From contig NC_088301.1 of NCBI RefSeq assembly GCF_032854445.1, forward strand, positions 15,622,281-15,686,280: DNA of 64,000 nucleotides, given 5' to 3'. Below are positions 37,638-50,600 of the stretch, in pieces. Under the pieces are notes generated by a model that saw only the letters and a program-made list of their open reading frames with translations, ran no database searches and was not told the DNA's origin. Origin of the DNA: Liolophura sinensis (Eukaryota > Mollusca > Polyplacophora > Chitonida > Chitonidae). Position 1 is the first letter of the stretch. Each line of letters starts with the position of its first letter. The position numbers and the translations under genes are program-made.

Positions 37638-38244
37638 AGGATACATGAAGCTCTTTGGTTTTATTTCTTAATGTGCTGATTACTATGTGTAATAACATAT
37701 AACAGTACGAACATATTTTTCAGCTTTCACTTTGAGAGGTAAAAATACCTTCAAAGCTCAGTTTCCTGAAGACCCCAGTGGTCAGTCAAGAAATTAAGTA
37801 GCTTGCAACGATGATCCCTGTTTAAAAAGAACTCTGTGGGGGACAGACCGAACGGATTTGGCCAAATATGGGTGGGGTTGTGGGTAACAGATAGAATGGG
37901 GGCGGGTGTATGGGCGCGGAGCGGGCGCTAAACTGGCCAGAAGAAGCCATGGAGTATCTGTGTATATGTCACCTTGCCCACACTGTCATGACTAGCTATA
38001 CGGTTCAACGGGCTGGGGGTACTTCGGGGTGTTAACGTAGTTCCAAGCAAGATGACGTAATTTCCGACAAAAATTTTACCATTTACGGAAAATATGCATA
38101 ACATAGAGGGGTAATTAACAGGTATAAAATCCCCCCCCCCCTTTTCTCAAAAAGGAATTTTATTAACAAAAATTCCAGGGCATATTTTTCTTCATTTGTT
38201 ATTGAAACTTAATCATTGTTTTATACTCCCTTTTTGTGTATCCT
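37638..38244. mobile_element. TTAA-type MITE, family B, copy 2
   Basis: TTAA at 37634-37637 and 38245-38248 flank a 607-bp element whose ends are AGGATACATGAA and its inverted match GTGTATCCT. Internal blocks match the copy at 27.6 kb. It contains a 12-bp C run at about 38129-38140. TTAA duplication fits piggyBac- or Kolobok-type transposons (family knowledge). Confidence 0.78.
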
Positions 38245-38649
38245 TTAACACACGAATGTTTTTTACATCATAGTTTACACATGTGTATATGAGAAATACA
38301 AAGAGAGATGCCTGTTTTAATCCATGTCATTGTCTTTGAGCATAACTAGATTGATTTTAATTTCTCGTGATTTTATATATATGTTGTATAATATTCACTG
38401 TTAAATAATGATTATTTTGAGCATTTCATTTGTTGGGTGATGTTTAGTATAAACCGAGATATGGTCGAAAGCAAATTTGTTGATATCTTACATCAGAAGA
38501 CCCTTAAATTAAATATGCATTAACATGGTGTGCAACTTACGTGTACATTAAGTACCAGCTGTTGTAAAAGTACACAATGTAACTAAAAAATCACAGCCTC
38601 CTGGTACTCTGTTATAAATTTTATACATGTCTTGTTTTTCCTCAAACAG

Positions 38650-41600
38650 ACAGGAGAAGAAGCAGTGGTCGATTGCCTTGTTCATGGGCTGTAGTGCCCT
38701 GTATGCCTGCCGTACTGTTATGCCCCTCTGTGTCATGGCAATTTCCAAGGACCTGGAATGGGATAAAACAGAATCGGTGAGAGATCTAGATGAAGCATGG
38801 TGGGCACCACTCATACGCCATGCTTATATGTTTAAAGGAGAAGAAAACTTAAAACAATGACGCTATAGGCTGAAAAGAGCACATTTTTTTTCTATCTGGT
38901 GGTGCCTGCTGCATAATTTTGCGATTTTTCCTCGCCATACACATAAAGTTTAAAAACGGCAAAGCTGGCATAAATCGCTGAGTTCATCGTGTCCTCCATC
39001 TTTAACACCCCATAATTTTTGCTGGGGTGTGTTGCCTCTCAGCCAGTGAGAGTCGTTAAAACTGCCGGCTTGTTTTTGTAAACTCGGAACCTACGTTCAA
39101 CATTCCAGTTTCCCGATCGTCAACCGGAAAACAAAGTGTAGTGTTCACTACCTTCTGGGAAGAAGAGTTCTACCGGAAATGTACGAACTGCACTTCGGCA
39201 GTTTCTGACGGCAGTTCTCCTCCTAACACAGAAGGCTTCAGGACTAGTTCTTAGACAAAATGTAGTCCACAATGGGTTTTGGCACTGACTTTATTTATAA
39301 TTTGTCAACTGAGGTACATATTAGAATTTTTTTATGGCAAGCACCTGCGAGGATAAATGCATACTCTTTTCAATGGTATTTGTTTGATATATCAATTTTC
39401 TTCTCCTTTAAAGTCAGTGTACATGTATGTACATATATGTGTATATTTTGATAGATTAATGGAATATGATGCTGTAGAGAGTGATCAGACCTAAGACTGT
39501 TTTCAGTCAGTCAATTATCTGACTTAATGCAAGATTGAAAGTAGTTGGGATGGGAGATGAAGTGTCAATTCGCATATAGATGACGTTTAGCAAGCTGCCT
39601 ATGTAAAATGGCTGCTCTCCCTCTAGAAAAAAACCCCCCAAAAAACAATCCTGTGTTCCGGAAAAATAAAATTGTTTAGGAACATAAATTGCTCTGAAAC
39701 CTTATAACAAGGTTACATGTTAGAGTTCGCGTGAATGCACCTGTTTTGCATGTTTACCAGATGTTTATTCAAGCATACTAGTATTAGGAGGGAGCTATTC
39801 TTTGTAGTCTGATAAAATTATAATCTTTGTAAAGTCCTATCACTGACCTACTCAATTAAAGTAGCATTGTCTCTAGAATGAAATGAATAAGGGAAGCAAG
39901 CCACACTGAAAATTGCTCTTTGTTATGTGAAGAGGTTGAGGGATTTGTAGGATATTAATACTTATAACTGTTGTTTTCTTTTTCAGTCTCATGTGTATGT
40001 ATAGTGCTGTCTATTTCTCAGGGTACCGTGCTGTCAAGTTTTTTCTGGGGGTACACATTGACACAGTTTCTGGGAGGCTATCTGAGTGATCGCATCGGGG
40101 GCGATGTTATTCTGCCCATAGCCGCTACTTTATGGAGCCTGTTGACCTTCTGGACCCCAGTCCTGGCCACTCTTGTGTCAGACAAGCACATGGGCATCAC
40201 CATTCTGGTCATCTCGCGGGTTATGCTGGGCATGTGTCAAGGTACGCTCTCAAAATCATCATTCCATCATTTCAAGGATTCAGATATTTTGTAATATTAT
40301 TCACTGATCTGATAGAAATTAAACATACTATTCTTTGGTATGTTTTTTTTTTTTTTAGAACGTTTGCTGATTTGAAATTCATCCCCATCTAATATGCTCT
40401 GTATTAATATGACCTGAATGAAAGAAGTTGTCTCTCTTCAGGGAAAAGAAAAATAAAAAATTAAAAAAAAGAAAGCAATTTCTTGTTGTTGAAGGTTGTA
40501 AAGTGTTGCTCATGTAAACAAACACCCTTCTTCATGTTGTGCAATATACATTATGACCTGACCCAAACATCAAACATGTCTTGACATGCACTGGACATGC
40601 ACTGTACATGTACATGTGTCTTGTGCTGAGCATGTACACTTTCTGTGAGGGTGTCTTTTACATTATTCATTGTTAAAATATATCCTTCAAGCATGTTTCG
40701 GTGTGATACATTTGAAGGCCAGCCGCCTGTGTGTTGTCAACATAATTAGATTGGTACCCAATTCCAATATTTATTCAGAATTTGTAATACATGGATGGTT
40801 ACCTGTTTGATTAAATGTTGTAGTTATTCTGTGCCATTTTGTCTCTGCTCTCGCTGCTTGCGGTTACACTAAGTGTTTGCTATAGCATGTGTGGCAGTCT
40901 ACCACAGATTTGTTGAAGACCCCTTGTCTGACACCAATATGGCCTGCATATCTGTAGTTCACATGTGAGAAAGTTTATCAGTAACTTACCAAAAGCTATG
41001 TGGTTTACTCCATCTGTAAAACTGACATCCATCATATTAAAATTGAAATGTTCTTGAGTATGGCGTTTAACGACCATGTCATCAATATTAAAATAAGTCT
41101 CTACCGCCATTATGCATTTTACAAGTGGGATTCTCTCTTGCTGTGTTCGGTAGGCTGTAGTCTTGTTTATCATGTCATTTGATCATCATACTTTTAATAT
41201 GTCTTGTGAGGTTTTAGGCTATCTGTCATACACGCGTGACACAAGGCACAATGTCAGTTTCCGTGCTTAAACGTTCACATATCTCACTGTTGTATGCTGT
41301 TGCTTGTTGTGGCAGTTATACAGGTAACAACTTTGCATTTCAAATCATGTAATAAGAGATATACCTTAATTCCTCAACCTTTATGCATATGAAAAAGCAA
41401 CTTTTAATGCAATTTATGCACAGTTTTAATTTGATTTTTGAGACAAAACTACATTGGTTGGATTGGGCTTCACAGAAAGTATAATTTTATCAGTCTACAC
41501 AAAATAATGCCTTAAAGGAGAAGAAAACTTAAAACAATGACACTGTAGGCTGAAAAGAGCACATTTTTTTTCTATCTGGTGGTGCCTACTGCAGAATTTT

Positions 41601-44600
41601 GCGATTTTCCCTTGCCATACAAGTAAAGTCTGAAAAAGGCAAAGCTGGCATAAATCACTGAGTTCATCACGTCCTCCATCTTTAACACCCTGTAATTATG
41701 CTGGGGGTGTGTTCCCTCTCAGACAATGAATGTTGTTAAAACTGCCGGCTTGTTTTTGTAAACGCAGAACCTATGTCCAACATCCGATTTCCTGATCGAC
41801 AAGCGAAAAACAAACTGTACTGTTCACTACCGTCTGGGAAGAAGGGTTCTACCAGAAATGTACGAACTACACTTCAACGGTTTCCAATGGCAATTCTCCT
41901 TCTAACACAGAAGACTTCAGGACTAGATCTTAGGCAAAAAGTAGTCGCCCACAGCGGATTTTGGTGCTGAATTTATTAATAATTTATCAACTTGAGGTAC
42001 ATATGGCATGCACCTGCAAGGAAATGCATACTTTTTTCAGTGGTATTTGTTTGACATTTAAATTTTCTTCTCCTTTAAGAGTATGCTTGAGTAAACAGTT
42101 TGCAAACATGTGAAAAGGTTGAAGAATTACAGTAGCATTGATTTTGGTCAGAAACGTTGACGCCATAAAGTGCAAACCAATGGACAGAGCACAGAAGCCC
42201 GCAATGTGCAGTGGGAACAGTGTTATGATACATGTGTAATGATGTGATCATATGATGCGATTTCGACAGATGGAATGAAATTAGGGCCGGGCGGTCTCGT
42301 AAGCTGTGTCAAAGATGATGTGATTGGCTGAATGCCAAAATCACCTGTCCTGTTTTCATTCGACTATTTGAAATAAACAAGTCAACAGAACAATTGCACT
42401 ATGAAACCACAGTTTACATATATGATAATGAGGTGCAAGTGTACGTACTGTAGTTTTGATTTGTTGAAACATTGTCCCTACACCTCCAGGTTTTCACATG
42501 GCTCCTACAGTGAGTTTAATATGCAAACATGTTAGCCAATCAGGACGCTCGTTTGTCACAGCTGCCATTAGCTCTGGTAATTATGCAGGGTGAGTACTGA
42601 TAAGTCGCTAGGGCCCTTTGTGAGCATGTATGACTAGCCCGTAACCTACAGCCTGTAGATTGATTAGCATTAGATACTGATGTGATCAGTAAATTCATGT
42701 AACATAATTGGAAGGATTATATTCTTCACATGGCATTTTAACTCGTTCATGCAGTGCACAGGCTTGTGTAAATATCAGGGTTGTCTAATGTTCATGTAGG
42801 CCGTTGCTTTGTGAATACATGTATATTTTGAAGAAAAGAAAAATAAAAGTGCTGGCAGATGCAATGCTGAATTTCTTAGCTTTTCTTTTCTCAAAGATAC
42901 ATATATAACTGTAATTGTTCAAATCTAGAACAAATGTACCCCCTTTAAACTTGCTGATACATAGGTTTGAAGTCGTCGTTATTTTTTAGTTCATCTACTT
43001 ACTAAGCATGTACATGTATGTGTGCCAATGAAGAATGATAATCCTTTCACATGTTATCTTAGTTTGAGATCAAACTCTTTTGTTGCTAAAGGTAAAAATA
43101 GTCCTACTGTGTAAGGTGACTTGTCAAAAATGTCGGGCAACTTTTGTTGACCTTATTTTACCAATCCCCTGTCACACCTTGTTCCGCAGACAAAATGACA
43201 CTGCTTTTCATCAGGAACTTCTTAGGTTCACAGACTCTTCTCAGTTTTCTCCACAATTCGTCTAATCTAAGTAAATTTTTTATGAGACTTTCTTATATGC
43301 TCATGTTATAGTAAATGTAATAAAAACTGCCTAATATTTCAGGTCACATGGTACAGTAGGAGTTATTTTACCTTCTGAGATAAGAGTTTGAACTCAAAAC
43401 TCCCTTGTTCTTTGATACAGAAGTGTGTCTTGTTTAGTGCAGGTCTTTTCTGTTATATTCTCCTTATTTTTGCTTTTTTTAATTTATTCTTCCTCTTCCT
43501 TTATTATTATTATTTGGTGTTTTTTGGTGTTTCATTTTTTGTGTGTGTGACAGTGTATGTGTGTCATTTGCATGTGCATCTCTTCATTCTGACACAATTC
43601 AAAGGATGTGATATTTTTTAAAAGCTTGTCATCATCCAGTTTGCTATACAAAATTACATGCCGTTTATGATTTATGATTTATGGTTTATTAATATTCATA
43701 GCCAACAGGCCAGGAGCCCACATACAGGTCTGATAACAGGGATACATACAGAGTAACAGAAGCATATTATACACATATGTAGAGCTAGGTAAATATAAAA
43801 TACAATTTTTGTACAAAGATAACACAGGTAAACATATGATACAAGATATGTAAATCTTCGTACAGAAATGTTATAATCATATGTATAATAATGCAGTTAT
43901 AAATATGTGTTTCAGTTATAAACCTGAACCTTAGCCTTCACAAGGCTGTTGCTCTGAGATACTGCATATTTTATCAATGCTTCCTGGAACACATGCACTG
44001 TCATTACTGTTGTTTGGCACATGTTGCAAGAATTCGTGTCCTGATTACACATGTTGGCAGCATGCACTTGTAAGGATAGACTGGATAGGCTGGATCCTTA
44101 TACAAGTGCAGTTTTAACTCCATACGCTCATACATGTATTTGGCATACAGCTTGATTTCCTACCACTTTCATCCAAACTCTTTTCATTTGATGGTCGTCA
44201 GCATGTACATGCGCTATTGAAATTTTGTTTGAAGTTTCTATAATGAACATTGCTAAAACCCTCTTGTTCAAATGGCACTTCTGTGATAAACAGATGCCTT
44301 TAAGTCTTTGCTCTATGGTAAACAGTCTGTCTTGTCTATGTCTGTTGTCTTGTTTGTTGTTATTCCTGTATTCTATTTGTGAGGCTTGTTGGCTGCATCG
44401 TCTTGTCATCTGCATGTCTGTTCGTTCGGAGTTCCAGTTGTATGGTCGTGTTGAGAATTGCTTGTTCAGGCCACATGGTGGCGGTTGTTATTTCACTGAA
44501 AGCTTTTTTGAATTCGCAGGGCAGATGTAAAGATGGTCATAGTCTTTTTATTCATTTGGCAGAGAGGGGTTTGCAGACTTAAGTCTTGATCTTTCTACCC

Positions 44601-47600
44601 ATACTAAATGCGCACTTTGGGCTGTTCCCTTAAGTGGGGCTGTCTGTTCTTCAGTGTTCTCCAGTTTTTCCCCAGTTTTCAGGTGTATTTAATTATTTTA
44701 CTCAGTGCAGTTCATTGTGGATGAATGTAGCTTTTGCTGCCTGGTGATTTTCATGTCAGATGATATGCTGAAATCTAGGATGTGCTCTAAACTCCTTTTT
44801 TTTTTCTCACCAGGCTTCCATTACCCAGGGTTCACTAGTATGATAGCGAAAAAAGTCTCAGAGAAAGAACGATCTTTTACCTACGCATTTATAGCTGCAG
44901 GCTCCCATCTTGGGTAAGGGTTGTTTCTCTTACGTGGTCGCTTTTGCTCATTTCTGTAGAATTTCTTGTACTCTTTTTCTACCAGTTGATCTATGCTCTC
45001 CGTGAGCTTTGAAGTGTCTTGTATTCTTTTTGTATGTATTTGTTTGTTTGTTTGTTTGTTTTTTTTTTCATCTAATTTCCTTGTTTGCTTTTACTTATAT
45101 TTCTCTCTTTTATTTGGTGGCTTATTTAAAATTAGTAACTTCTGTGCCATTGTGAAGTACCATTGTTACTCTTGTTACTTTTTCTTTTGTTTTTATTTCT
45201 TTGTTTGCTTTTCTTTATATTTCTCTCTTGTATTCGGTTGCTTATTTAAAATTAGGATCTATTGTTCCAATGTGAAGTAGCATTTTAGTATCATTTCCCT
45301 CCCTCATGTTGGCTTCCTCCCCGGCTGTGCGCGGGAAGGCCTGCCAACAACCTGCAGATGGTCATGGGTTTCCCCCTGGGCTCTGCCCCACTTCCTCTCA
45401 GCATAGTGCTGGCCGCCGTCGTATAGGTGAAATATTCTTGAGTACGGCATAAAACACCAATCAAATAGATAAATAAATCTTTTCCTTCCTGTTTTTAGTT
45501 TAATTTTCAAGTGTTTGTTGTACATATACCTGTAAATTTCCAAAAACAAAACAAAAAAAACAGATGTATTTGCAATTTTTAATTCTTGTGGTTGAAATCT
45601 TTGAAGTTGTGATGATTTTCTTTGAAGCTTCATGTAAAATTTTGTAGATTAAATTCCAAATAAGTAACCACATTGTAAGGTGATGATGATATCTTTAGTG
45701 TATTCTTTATGATTTAAAATATGGAAATACATATACATGTTTATGTCTTGAGTACGATTGTTTCTCATTTGCCTTTGCCAGGTTAGTAACATCATAATTA
45801 ATTTCATGAGACAATACCATAATATGTGTGCACATGGATAGTCTGCTTAGTCAAAAGAAAGAGATTTTTATACCATTTTCTCTCATGTTTGCAGCACTTT
45901 GATGTGTGGCAGTCTTGGCTCTTTACTACTAGAACGATATGGGTGGGAAAGTGCGTTCTATGCCTGTGGTAAGTGACAATATTGTGATATCACATGTGAC
46001 TGTGTGAGCGCTGCTCCACAAATTCATCACAAGTTTATATCATTATTATGCCATTTATCAGGAACTGACTATGATAACAGTATTATTTAGTCCAGTGGAA
46101 GCTGCTTACAGTACGAAGGGACATATCATGTAGTATCAGGTGCCTTATCATTTTGCTATGTACATGTATTCAAACAAACAAACTAAGCTTGCCGTAGTAA
46201 ATGGCAATATCAGCTTCTTTATCCGTAAACGCTGAAGGACAAAGAATAGTTTCTGGGCACTGTGGAGTTGGATATAGTCTCTTTCTTAAAGTAAGTTACC
46301 GTTATCACTCTTTCTGTGCTAGTTGACTATTCTACTTCTGGCTATTATTAGATGTTTGATCTGTTAAATCAACATTGGTTCAATGAAAGATACTCAGAAA
46401 TGGCTGGTTTTGAAGAATTGTTATGAAAAAAGCTTACTTATGTTCAGATATAGGCTAAGGTTATGGCAACATTTAACTGTGCAAAACTAACGAAGGCTGG
46501 AGAACAGGAATCAATAAGTTTCGTATAGATTTGAAATCGAACTACTCATGGTAGCCTACTGACAGCTTTGCCAGAGATGCTTTGCTTCTCACAACACAAC
46601 AGTACGTTTTACCCTATTGTTGAACCCAGGGCCTCCATGGCTCAGATGGTTAGCGCACTAGCACAGCGTAATGACCCAGGAGTCTCACCAATGCGGTGGC
46701 TGTGAGTCCAAGTCTGGCTCATGCTGGCTTCCTCTCCGACCGTACGTGTGAAATATTCTTGAGTATGGCGTAAAACACTAATCAAATAAATAAATAAAAT
46801 AATTGTTGAACCTTGTTATAATAAGTTGAATGTTGATGGATTAACTGAAACTGTCATAGTAGCCAGCTGTGCAAATATCCATGCCTCCAGAAAGAAAAGT
46901 AATAGAAATTCAGGACATTGGGGATGAAGGGATGAATCAGTTTTGGTGTAAAGGGGCTGTGTGATTGATTTATGTCTGATGTGTTTGTAGGTATAGGCGG
47001 TTTAGCCTGGATGCTGTTTGTCAGATACTACCTTATAGGGCAGTATCGTCAGAAGTACATTCCAGAGCTAGATAGTATGGTTGTGGCAGAAAAAATGGCT
47101 GCCAGACCCAAGGAAAAAACCTCTTCAGTTCCATGGCTGGTATTATTTGCTACCCCAGCATTTTGGTGAGTGTATTATAGGCTGGACATATTTTCCATGT
47201 TGGAGTAAAAACCATTTGCCTGAAACTTGTTTTATGCCACTATAAGAAAATTATGAGCCTGAACTAAAAGTGTACACGCAAAAGTTCAAATCATGTGATT
47301 GTAATTCTTTTTTTTTACATTTTGATTTATAATTGTTTTTGCATGAACATACATGTACATTTTGAATTATGGTTGTTTTTGCATGAACATACATGTACAT
47401 TTTGAATTATAATTGTTTTTGCATGAACATACATGTACATTTTGAATTATAATTGTTTTTGCATGAACATACATGTACATTTTGAATTATAATTGTTTTT
47501 GCATGAACATACATGTACATTTTGAATTATGATTGTTTTTGCATGAACATACATGTACATTTTGAATTATAATTGTTTTTGCATGAACATACATGTACAT

Positions 47601-50600
47601 TTTGAATTATGATTGTTTTTGCATGAGTATACATATTTACATTTTGATTCATACACGGGAAGAGGTCATGGAATGACAATAACATTAAACCTCAAGTATA
47701 CATACATACATACATACATACATACCTGAAGTGACAAAGAAGCAGATTGTAGCTGACTAATAAATGAGCTGCTATTCTGTCTAAAATTGTATCAAAGGAA
47801 GACATCTTAAACTGAATTGAAACACTATAAACTGTATAACTGGGTAGTTCTAGTCCAACTTCTGGAACTAATCTCAACATTTATCTTGGACCAAAGCCAA
47901 CAATCATGAGTGTGAACACCAGTGGCACTCTTGGCTTCTGTTTCCCATTTATATACTAAGTCTACATTATTTTGTGTATATGGCAAAATAGTGGAAGAAA
48001 ATTTATAGCCAGAAAGTACAGGTAGCATGCTTTCATGCATTTTCTGTTTAAATGTTTTTGTCCATTTTACAGTGGTTTTTGTACAGTATACATTTACTTT
48101 TAATATATATTCAATATATATAGACTGATAATCCAGTATGTACCGGTACATGTATGTCATATATTTTTCTTTACAGGTCACTCATTGTGGGTCACTTCTG
48201 TCAAAGTAATGCATTTTATATTTTATTATCCTGGTTACCTTCATATTTTCATGAAAACTACCCATCAGCTAAGGTAAGCCCTTTGATAGTTTTGGATAAC
48301 CATTTAAAATGTTCATTTTGTTAACATCCTATTGCCGGATTTTAGCCTTGTGCTGAATGAAATCCGTCTTTATTCATGTTATTATTACTTAGAGCACAAA
48401 ATCTTAACCAAAGAAACACTTTAGTAATACATTTGAATATGACACATTTTTCTCAGTTGTTCCAGTGAAAAAAAAAATTATAAAACACAGATATAATGAA
48501 AAGTTTCTTCAAGAAATGTTTAACAATTTGTGCTACATGACGTTATAAGGATAGTGTGCTTATTGTCGGTGTGAGACAAGTGATGTTCAGTGAGTGCAAA
48601 GCTCGAATCGAGTGTAATTTGTCAAGAGCTGACAATTCCTGACATCCCATCCAAAAAAAGGACCTGCTCTGTTGAATCTTTAAGCCGCAGAATTTGTACA
48701 CCAATAGCTGGCTAAGCCATTGTTTGTCTAATTACATGTACGAATACAAACAAGAGGGTGATAGAGAGCGGACAAAAGGGAGATAAATTTAGTATGGAAT
48801 AAATACACAAGATGGTTGACTATTGCCTCGTAAATGTGGAATATTACTTTGTAAGTGTGATGCTGCTTTGATTGGACCAGTTGTTGTTGCACATTAGAAT
48901 TTGTGGAACATCATGTGACTTGTGTTTTGACCAATGAAAACCGAGAATCACTCAGCAAGGTATAAATAGTTATTGTAAATGCCTTTCATGTTACTTTGTG
49001 CATGTAATTGACTAATGCTACATTCATATGTAATGGTAGCTCTGTCATTTGTCTTTCAGGGCTGGGTTTTTAATGTTGTTCCATGGTTAGTGTCTATACC
49101 CTCATCAATATTCAGCGGCTGGTTCGCAGATCATCTCATTTCTAAGGGTAAGTCACTTGTTCAAAAGCCGATGCGGGTTATTATACATATGTGTGTGGAA
49201 ATGCCGTGTAAAGAGGCTATATCAGAGATTTTAACAAAGAATAGCTCCAATGATCGCCTTTCGGTAGATGTCAGACTCTTACCTATACTGTGTATAGTGT
49301 TAAAATGATTCTTAACTTCAAAAAATTTGTAATGCAACCAGCCTGGTAAATTTTGTTTCCTGCTTGCGTTGCTAAATGTGACATGGAATATGAGGGTTGC
49401 TTATGGCGATTGGAAAATGAAATATACACAAGTACTACACATTCGGTAAGGTTGCATATCACTCAGTCTGTGGTGAAAACTCTTCAGTGAATAGCCATGG
49501 GTACCAGACAAACCTTCGTGCTTCTATTGCCCTCATATGGGGGTCTGACACATATCTTCTACATTTTTTGGCATAAATATTAAAACGCCTTGTCTTCAAG
49601 TACAGAAAATATGCTATCCTCGACTTCAGCTTTTAAAAATATTATTCAAGAAAAAATGTTTTACAAAATGTGAAAGTTTAATATAAGTGTTCTCTTTTCT
49701 TCTAGGTTATAGTGTTACTCTTGTAAGAAAACTGATGGCGGTAAGTAAGAAACTGTAACCCCCAGCTTTATACACCAGTCGTATTGCTGGCTTTATTAAG
49801 AACATTTGCTATAGTTACTTTAGTCTTCATGATATGTTTCTTAGGGAAAATGTACCAGACACAGTTTTGTGATTCTTGTTGAATCTGATGTTATTGACAA
49901 GACTGATGTACAACACTGTCCTATTCTAGCTTCCCATCCTACTTGGTTGGTGTCACTGTGAGTCCAAGTCCAGCTTATGTTTGCTTACTCTCCAGCTGTT
50001 TAGAAAGTCTGTCAGCAACCTGCGTGTGGTCATGGGTTTGCCTCTGGGCTATTCTCTGTTTCCTCCCACAGTAATGCTGTCCGCGGTCGTACAAGTAAAA
50101 TACTCTTGAGTACGGCATAAAACACCAATCAAATATATAAATAAATAAATACCTGATTGGCAAACCATCACACAAGAAAAGTGAAGTGGAGGATGGGTGA
50201 GTGGTGGTCATGTGATATGCCACCGATGGCATATTATGGCTTTCCCTTCTCACAGGATCACGATGACATTACCCTCTGCATGGGGTATTTCGACAACTGT
50301 TACCCAATCGCTGTCCTCAAAGCTGTTTCAGCTGTTGTAGATACCACATGCTCTTTCCAGATTGGGCTTTATAAGAATTCGTTGACAAAATAAACATGAT
50401 AGCAAACAAGCACCATCATACCAACCAGGTGTGAACAACATGCACAATTTTAGGTGGTTTACCATATATCACATGCCTTTCAAGTCTGTATGCATCAGTA
50501 TAATTTGTCTTTAACTTTCTAAAAGGTCAGTGGCTTGCCCTGTATACTCTGCTTACTCCATCCTTAAAACTGATTACTGTTGCATATTAATTGAAAGTTG

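Larger units (their letters stand above)
40242..44813 (+). other. Intron 2 of the SLC17A9-like gene
   Basis: Besides the MITE and a SINE-like fragment it holds AT-rich sequence. A stretch at about 43661-44050 begins with a TTTATGATT-type repeat and GCCAACAGGCCAGGAGCCC, and may be the end of an unidentified retroelement. No additional exon is needed, since the flanking exons join in phase. Confidence 0.6.

Noticed and set aside
39987-40021. Earlier acceptor TTTCTTTTTCAG for exon b of the transporter
   Set aside because: It would insert a short extra peptide ending CIVLSISQ between ES and GTVLSS and disturb the family alignment; the acceptor at 40021 gives a seamless join.
47311-47652. CRISPR-like array of regularly spaced repeats
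   Set aside because: Units are contiguous 40-bp copies without unique spacers, in an intron of a eukaryotic gene.
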